From: Acidobacteriota bacterium
Lineage (GTDB): Bacteria; Acidobacteriota; Vicinamibacteria; Vicinamibacterales; CAVVIG01
Direction: 5' to 3'
NCBI GenBank assembly: GCA_003222555.1
Contig: QHWL01000105.1
Location: forward strand, 1 to 6,755
Length of the DNA stretch: 6,755 nt
The notes beneath the pieces are model-generated. The model saw nothing but the letters and a program-made list of their open reading frames with translations. It was not told where the DNA came from and did not search any database. A program made the position numbers and the translations under genes. Shown piece after piece: positions 1 to 6,755 of the stretch (position 1 is the first letter of the stretch; each line of letters begins with the position of its first letter).

Positions 1-649
1 GCCCCAGCGCCTGTTCGACGAACACATCCTCCGGCAGCGCGCCGAGAATCTCGACTTGCTCGTTCACGACCGTTTTCGGCACGCCGGTCACCTGATACCG
101 TCGGACGAGATCGGGGAATTCGGTCGCCTCCACGGCGTACGCGGTGATGTTCGGGTTCGCGAAGGCCATCTCATGCGCGAGGCTGACCGCCCGCGGGCAA
201 TGTGGTCAGGTGGGTGTCGTGAACACCTGCATCGTCACCGGCTTGTCGACGCTGGCGATCCGTTGGAGGCTCTTGGTCGACAGGTTCGATCCAGAGCCCC
301 CGACGAGCAGCACGGCATGCACGAGCGAGATGAATTCGTAGCCGGCCGGAGTGCCAAGAAAGCGGATCTTCGAATCTCTCTCGGCCCCGGAGCCGTCCTG
401 GCCGACGATGGCAATCGCCGGCACGAGATCGATGCCGTACTGCTTCGCCTTCTCGGAGTCGAGGACGACGTTGATCTCCTCGATCGCGATCTTGTCCGAC
501 AGCACCGGCAGCTCGTCGAGGATCTGCCGCGTCTGCGGGCACGTTTCGCAGCCGAGCGTCTGCGTGAAGAACAGCAGGCGGACGGGACCCGTCATCGCCC
601 CGAACGACTCACGCAGCTTCTGCTGATCGGCGGGCGAGATCAGGGCCAT
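1..649 (-). CDS. Protein disulfide oxidoreductase-like, two thioredoxin folds, probable selenoprotein (3' end cut off)
   Basis: Cytoplasmic thiol:disulfide exchange protein of the PDO/glutaredoxin-like type, with two tandem thioredoxin folds. Seen from ATG 649: domain 1 has the redox motif CETC (C34, C37) and a cis-proline context LVPA (P77). Domain 2 begins near residue 138 with a strand, VTMQVFTTPT, followed by TGA at 208-206 (codon 148), then PHC (C151). The same frame then runs 68 codons to the window edge with no stop, including the cis-proline loop VTGVPKT (P191) and a normal C-terminal helix region. The TGA therefore replaces the first Cys of a CPHC motif, which I read as selenocysteine (UPHC). 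A SECIS-like hairpin follows. The visible 216 residues are nearly the length of archaeal PDO (about 226), so only a few residues are missing. TTG 652 directly precedes the ATG and is an alternative start; no Shine-Dalgarno is seen. The alternative is a nonsense mutation or sequencing error, in which case the product ends at residue 147 without its second active site. Confidence 0.85.
176..195 (-). promoter_or_regulatory. bSECIS-like mRNA hairpin downstream of the UGA
   Basis: Counting U of UGA as 1, bases 14-33 form a seven-pair stem: CGCG/CGCG (14-17 with 30-33) and GGC/GCC (18-20 with 26-28), with one bulged U at 29. The apical loop is GGUCA at 21-25 (188-184 in the window). The E. coli fdhF SECIS has apical loop GGUC at about 22-25 and a bulged U, and SelB reads the G and U of that loop. 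Loop sequence, stem size, distance and presence of a bulged U all agree; the bulge here is on the 3' rather than the 5' side. A competing fold pairs UGACC (1-5) with GGUCA (21-25), so the structure should be computed. Confidence 0.65.
206..208 (-). other. In-frame TGA read as selenocysteine (recoding site)
   Basis: On the minus strand the codons read ACA CCC ACC TGA CCA CAT TGC CCG, giving T-P-T-[TGA]-P-H-C-P. Thioredoxin-fold active sites of this class are C-P-[HY]-C directly after the first beta strand, so the TGA sits on the nucleophilic cysteine. Replacement of that cysteine by Sec is an established pattern in bacterial thiol oxidoreductase families. Cys codons TGC and TGT are one substitution from TGA, so a point mutation is the competing explanation; the intact downstream frame and the hairpin argue against it. 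Confidence 0.8.
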
Positions 650-655
650 CAATTG

Positions 656-684
656 ATTATGGCACGCACGCCTCGGTCCGGTAA
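656..684 (-). promoter_or_regulatory. Possible sigma70-type promoter for the PDO gene, leaderless layout
   Basis: Minus-strand hexamers TTACCG (684-679) and CATAAT (661-656) are separated by 17 bases. Six bases follow CATAAT before the A of ATG 649, so a transcript would begin at or next to the start codon. This agrees with the lack of a Shine-Dalgarno there. The -35 match is only three of six, so this is a weak call. It would let the PDO gene be transcribed apart from the zinc-ribbon gene upstream. Confidence 0.3.
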
Positions 685-698
685 GGCTGGCTGGCCAT

Positions 699-754
699 GG
701 TCCGGCTAAAGCCGGACACTACGTACGAATGGTCAGGCTAACGCCGGACACTAC
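699..754. repeat. Two tandem copies of a GTAGTGTCCGGC...GCCGGACC palindromic interspersed repeat
   Basis: The first copy (699-727) holds the perfect palindrome GTCCGGC-TAAA-GCCGGAC, then ACTACGTACG. The second copy (731-754) is GTCAGGC-TAAC-GCCGGAC plus ACTAC, with one arm mismatch. The reverse complement of 699-727 matches 3853-3881 inside actB at 28 of 29 bases, so this is a dispersed family and not chance. It resembles REP-type elements scattered in acidobacterial genomes (from memory). As RNA each copy forms a strong hairpin between the two minus-strand genes and may slow or stop transcription. Confidence 0.75.
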
Positions 755-762
755 TCGAGTGC

Positions 763-824
763 AGGTCTAACCGCCTCCGCCAGGCTACGGCGGTCGGCCG
801 AAGCGGCGCGAAGGCGGAAGACCT
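763..824. repeat. 62-bp nested palindromic element
   Basis: The outer arms AGGTCTAACCGCCT (763-776) and AGGCGGAAGACCT (812-824) are inverted copies differing by one base and one indel. Inside is a second hairpin, CCGCC-AGGCTAC-GGCGG (777-793). The layout suits a REP/MITE-like non-coding element. It lies about 20 bases beyond the stop codon of the minus-strand zinc-ribbon gene, so its RNA hairpin may also act as that gene's 3' end. No T-run follows, so I do not call it an intrinsic terminator. Confidence 0.6.
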
Positions 825-844
825 GGCCACGTGGGCCCGCGACG

Positions 845-1270
845 TTACTTGAACAGATCGTCGAAGGCCTGACGTGCAGTGGTGGGGCCTGGCGTCCCGG
901 TTTGACGCTCGACGGTCGTGCGCGCGGTGAACAGCGTACAGAGGTTCTTCACGTCCTTCGGCGCGACGCGGGCAGTAATCGTTTGTGTGCACTCGAAGCG
1001 CGCGCTCGTGTCGAACGACATGCACTGAATGCAACTGTGAAGGTCGACGCCGCAACGCGAACAGCGACTGTCGGATCCGACGGGCAGCGCGAGGAGATTG
1101 CCGCAGCGCGAACAGCGGAACACTTCGTGCGAGGCCATCAGATTGGGCGTCTTCGGACCCTCCGGTTTCTCGCGCGGCCCTTGCGCAGGCTTGGGCCCCG
1201 TCGGTCCCTGACGCTCGCGGTCGCGCGGCTCGTCCTGGTATCCGCGTTGGCGGTACTTGCGTTCGCTCAT
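845..1270 (-). CDS. Small zinc-ribbon protein, eight cysteines, function unknown
   Basis: A 141-residue soluble protein that I cannot assign to a named function. Residues 1-45 are rich in Arg, Lys, Pro, Gly, Glu and Gln and look disordered. The core has FRCSRCG (C53, C56), CSRCG (C70, C73), HSCIQC (C80, C83), FEC (C94) and LC (C111). Eight cysteines suggest two four-cysteine zinc sites: a classical ribbon from C53/C56/C70/C73 and a second from C80/C83/C94/C111. The C-terminus ARQAFDDLFK is an amphipathic tail. There is no signal peptide or membrane segment. The start at 1270 is supported by GGAGG at 1285-1281, ten bases upstream; Met45 is a less likely start. The gene is divergent from the act operon and upstream of the PDO gene in the same direction. 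Many cysteines next to a disulfide oxidoreductase could be coincidence. Zinc binding is inferred from motif spacing. Confidence 0.8.
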   Translation of the reverse strand: MSERKYRQRGYQDEPRDRERQGPTGPKPAQGPREKPEGPKTPNLMASHEVFRCSRCGNLLALPVGSDSRCSRCGVDLHSCIQCMSFDTSARFECTQTITARVAPKDVKNLCTLFTARTTVERQTGTPGPTTARQAFDDLFK

Positions 1271-1280
1271 AAGCTCGAAG

Positions 1281-1285
1281 CCTCC
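1281..1285 (-). promoter_or_regulatory. Ribosome binding site of the zinc-ribbon gene
   Basis: GGAGG on the minus strand, ten bases before ATG 1270. It supports the long form of the protein over the internal Met45 start. Confidence 0.6.
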
Positions 1286-1355
1286 ACTGAAAAACCGTCG
1301 GCGTCAGCTCGTGGGAATCTTGGCGCCGAGCCCACGTCCGGTCCAAGCACCTGCA

Positions 1356-1375
1356 TTGATACTAACTCTTATCAA
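1356..1375. promoter_or_regulatory. Operator-like inverted repeat TTGATA-N8-TATCAA
   Basis: Perfect six-base arms (1356-1361 and 1370-1375) around an eight-base spacer, clearly AT-rich against a GC-rich background. It lies about 113 bases before actA and 86 before the zinc-ribbon start. The half sites resemble those of FNR/CRP-family regulators (TTGAT...ATCAA), but the spacing is ten rather than the usual four, so that regulator type is not established. Confidence 0.35.
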
Positions 1376-1473
1376 GAGCCAGCACAGCCATTGCGAGCGG
1401 GTCGCGATCCCCGCCGAAAACAAGTAAGCTCAACGAGTTCGTCCTTCCCCGCTCGCGCGAGCCGACGATTTTT

Positions 1474-1486
1474 GTCGACGATCGAC
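1474..1486 (+). repeat. Inverted repeat in place of the actA ribosome binding site
   Basis: GTCGA-CGA-TCGAC ends two bases before the actA ATG. No Shine-Dalgarno-like purine run is present upstream of actA. A hairpin here could modulate initiation, or initiation may not depend on Shine-Dalgarno pairing. The structure is short (five pairs) and could be chance. Confidence 0.3.
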
Positions 1487-1488
1487 CG

Positions 1489-2135
1489 ATGTCGCAGATC
1501 TTCCACCGCAGCGCCAACACAATTTCCCGGGTCAGTATCTTCGGCGCGGTGTTCGTCGTCGCGGGCCTGCTTGTGGTGTTCGACGAAGTCAACCGCTCAC
1601 CCTGGGTCACGCAGGCCGACATTGCGCGCGGACAACCCATCCAGTTCAGCCACGAACGCCACGTCGCCGGGAACGGTCTCGACTGCCGCTACTGCCACAC
1701 GTCGGTCGAAGATTCCTCCTTCGCGGGGATTCCTCCGACGAAAACCTGCATGAGCTGCCATTCGCAGATTTTCGCGAACAGCCCGTTTCTCGAGCCGGTC
1801 CGAGAGAGCTTCCGAACGGGCCGGTCGATCCAGTGGACGCGCGTTCACGATCTTCCTGATTTCGTCTATTTCAACCACAGCATTCACGTGAACAAGGGCG
1901 TCGGCTGCACGACATGCCACGGACAAGTCGATCGCATGCCGTTGATGTGGCAGGAAAAGTCGCTCCAGATGGAATGGTGCATCGACTGCCATCGAAGTCC
2001 CGAACTGTATGTGCGGCCGCGCGAAGCCGTGTTCAGCGTCGAGTACACCCCACCCGGCGATCAGCTCCAGCTTGGACGCCGGCTGGTCGCCGAATACCAG
2101 ATTCAGAGGCTCACGAGCTGCTCGACGTGCCATCG

Positions 2136-2139
<4 letters not shown>
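1489..2139 (+). CDS. actA: ActA, pentaheme cytochrome c subunit of Alternative Complex III
   Basis: Electron-carrying subunit of ACIII on the outer (periplasmic) face of the cytoplasmic membrane. It takes electrons from ActB and passes them toward cytochrome c or a terminal oxidase. Seen in the 216 residues: an N-terminal membrane anchor at about 15-32 (VSIFGAVFVVAGLLVVF) with no cleavage site evident, then five CxxCH heme-binding motifs: CRYCH (C66-H70), CMSCH (C87-H91), CTTCH (C140-H144), CIDCH (C164-H168) and CSTCH (C211-H215). The last motif is one residue from the C-terminus. Extra histidines such as H55, H58, H130 and H133 are candidate distal ligands. Five hemes and about 220 residues match ActA of Rhodothermus marinus. 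ATG 1489 is chosen because the N-terminus MSQIFHRS fits the family, although no Shine-Dalgarno is visible. The stop overlaps the actB ATG. Confidence 0.95.
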
Positions 2140-5404
<3,265 letters not shown>

Positions 5405-5408
<4 letters not shown>

Positions 5409-6430
5409 CGCCGGCGGGAGACGGTCTCGTCCCCATCGAGGATCCCACCCAAGCGGTTGTCGGCACTGGAGTGCCGCCGATCATCGCGCCGGGCTATACG
5501 TTCGGATCCGTCACCGACAAGATCGCCGCGATCGTCCTGGCGCGAAAAACGCCGCTTGGCTGGTGGCTCGGCTTCGGCGCCGCCTTCATGCTGACGCTCC
5601 TGCTGTTCGCGGCCTTGTCGTATCTGGTCGTGACGGGCATCGGCATCTGGGGCAACAACGTCCCCATCGGCTGGGCGTTCGACATCACGAATTTCGTGTG
5701 GTGGATCGGGATCGGCCACGCGGGAACGCTCATTTCCGCGATTCTGCTGCTGCTCAAGCAGCCGTGGCGCACCTCGATCAACCGGTTCGCCGAAGCGATG
5801 ACCCTCTTTGCCGTCGCTTGCGCGGGCATTTTTCCGTTGTTTCACACCGGCCGCCCGTGGCTCGCCTACTGGATGCTCCCGTATCCGAACACGATGGGGG
5901 TGTGGCCGCAGTTCAGGAGCCCGCTCATCTGGGACGTGTTCGCGGTGTCGACCTACGCCACGGTGTCGCTGCTGTTCTGGTTTGTCGGGCTGGTCCCCGA
6001 CCTGGCGACGCTGCGCGACCGGTCGCAATCGCGAATAGGGGGCGTCGTCTACGGCATGCTCGCGATGGGCTGGCGCGGATCGGCACATCATTGGCACCGG
6101 TATGAGACGGCGTACCTGCTGCTGGCAGGCCTGGCGACCCCACTCGTCGTCTCGGTCCACACCGTGGTCAGCTTCGACTTCGCGATCGCCATCGTTCCGG
6201 GGTGGCACACGACGATCTTTCCCCCGTATTTCGTCGCCGGCGCGATCTACTCGGGGTTCGCGATGGTGCTCACGCTGGCGATTCCAATCCGCGCGATCTA
6301 TGGCCTCGAAGATTTCATCACGATGCGGCACTTGCAGAACATGGCGAAGGTCATGCTGGTGACCGGCCTGATCGTCGCTTACGGCTACACGATCGAGGCT
6401 TTCATCGCGTGGTATGGGGCCGACAAGTAA
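5405..6430 (+). CDS. actC: ActC, NrfD-like quinol subunit of Alternative Complex III (N-terminal part, prematurely stopped)
   Basis: Integral membrane subunit of the NrfD/PsrC family that holds the quinol site and hands electrons to the iron-sulfur clusters of ActB. GTG 5405 overlaps the actB stop (GTGA) and has GGGAG upstream; the product begins [14 protein letters not shown]. Of 341 residues, hydrophobic membrane segments lie at about 53-77, 95-117, 130-147, 174-200, 236-262, 272-296 and 314-336. Family-typical stretches include [28 protein letters not shown] and [17 protein letters not shown]. The frame ends at TAA 6428-6430 after FIAWYGADK, in the middle of the family's usual length (about 450-490). 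The rest of the protein continues in another frame starting at 6414. The product as written would lack the last membrane segments, so the gene is either damaged, split or misassembled. Confidence 0.9.
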
Positions 6431-6755
6431 CTGGTCGCTCATCTTCTGCAACGTCGTGCTGCCGCAGGTGCTCTGGTTCAAACGAGTGCGCACGAGTGCG
6501 CCCATGCTGTTCGGGATCGCCATCATCGTCAACGTCGGCATGTGGCTCGAGCGCTTCATCATCATCGTCACCAGCCTGCACCGCGACTTTCTGCCTTCCT
6601 CGTGGGGGATGTTTCAGCCCACCTTCTGGGACTGGTCGACCTTCGTCGGCTCGATCGGCCTGTTCCTGGCGCTCCTGTTTCTCTTCCTGCGCTTCCTGCC
6701 GATGATCTCGCTCTTCGAGATGCGGAGCATTCTGCCGGAAGCGAAAGTGGATGAG
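6414..6755 (+). CDS. actC: ActC C-terminal part in a shifted frame (continues past the window edge)
   Basis: From ATG 6414 ([18 protein letters not shown]) this frame is open for 114 codons to the window edge. It contains conserved ActC C-terminal features: [37 protein letters not shown] and [20 protein letters not shown]. Membrane segments lie at about 6-22, 29-50 and 76-98. It overlaps the upstream actC frame by 17 bases. Joined to residues 1-338 of that frame it gives about 450 residues, slightly short of full ActC. From memory, the family has a further stretch of roughly 15-25 residues between AWYxG and the GP..W motif, so a deletion that was not a multiple of three probably caused the shift. 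The ATG has no clear Shine-Dalgarno and could be coincidental. It is a broken gene, a genuine two-piece subunit, or an assembly error. Confidence 0.8.
   Translation, partial: MGPTSNWSLIFCNVVLPQVLWFKRVRTSAPMLFGIAIIVNVGMWLERFIIIVTSLHRDFLPSSWGMFQPTFWDWSTFVGSIGLFLALLFLFLRFLPMISLFEMRSILPEAKVDE

Larger units (their letters stand above)
1271..1488. promoter_or_regulatory. Divergent control region between zinc-ribbon gene and actA
   Basis: These 218 bases separate two genes pointing away from each other and must hold both promoters. I see no convincing -35/-10 pair for either. Visible structures are an AT-rich inverted repeat at 1356-1375 (listed separately), the palindrome GCTCGCGCGAGC at 1451-1462 followed six bases later by TTTTT at 1469-1473 (a weak attenuator-like arrangement), and GTCGA-CGA-TCGAC at 1474-1486. 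The long reading frames crossing this stretch lack homology I recognise and look like GC-rich shadows. Confidence 0.5.

Noticed and set aside
206..652. A complete 148-residue protein ending at TGA 206-208
   Set aside because: The protein would stop in the middle of a thioredoxin active-site motif, and the same frame continues with clear family sequence (PHC, cis-proline loop) to the window edge.
56..709. Plus-strand 217-codon open frame
   Set aside because: It is antisense to the PDO gene, Arg- and His-rich as GC-rich shadows are, and shows no recognisable motif.
1451..1473. Intrinsic terminator just before actA
   Set aside because: The stem GCTC/GAGC is short and six bases separate it from the T-run. 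It is no more than a weak attenuator-like arrangement.
902..1753. Plus-strand 283-codon open frame
   Set aside because: It runs antisense to the zinc-ribbon gene, across the promoter region and into actA in another frame; its composition is shadow-like.
1914..2135. Extension of the actB frame upstream into actA
   Set aside because: It overlaps the heme-binding actA sequence in another frame and lacks similarity to ActB. The ATG overlapping the actA stop, or TTG 2151, is a better start.

Overview
The window is GC-rich bacterial DNA. It contains the start of an operon for Alternative Complex III (ACIII), a quinol:electron-acceptor oxidoreductase of respiratory chains that replaces the cytochrome bc1 complex. 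The gene order is actA (pentaheme cytochrome c), actB (molybdopterin-oxidoreductase-like plus iron-sulfur subunit) and actC (NrfD-like membrane quinol subunit). High GC, this operon type, many palindromic interspersed repeats and the divergent zinc-ribbon gene suggest an uncultured Acidobacteriota, perhaps Vicinamibacteria. That placement is from memory of such genomes and is inference.

Positions 1-649, minus strand: a two-domain thioredoxin-fold protein disulfide oxidoreductase (PDO/glutaredoxin-like). A naive reading stops at a TGA (208-206). That TGA lies exactly where the first catalytic cysteine of the second CPHC-type motif belongs, and the frame continues without a stop to the window edge. 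A hairpin with a GGUC apical loop follows at almost the spacing of the E. coli fdhF SECIS element. The best reading is a selenoprotein with a U-P-H-C active site. This is the main discovery in the window.

Positions 650-844: an intergenic stretch with two palindromic repeat types and a possible promoter for the PDO gene. Positions 845-1270, minus strand: a small eight-cysteine zinc-ribbon protein of unknown function. Positions 1271-1488: the divergent control region between that gene and actA, with an AT-rich inverted repeat and a short inverted repeat just before the actA start.

Positions 1489-6755, plus strand: actA, actB and actC, coupled by 4-base start/stop overlaps (ATGA, then GTGA). 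Electrons should pass from quinol bound at ActC through the ActB clusters to the ActA hemes and on to a terminal oxidase. Two repeat elements have been absorbed into actB: a long hairpin at its 5' end, which adds about 45 residues before the Tat signal, and an in-frame copy of the repeat also found near 699-727. actC is split. It ends at a TAA at 6428-6430, while the conserved C-terminal part continues in another frame from 6414 to the window edge, consistent with a small deletion (real or an assembly error).
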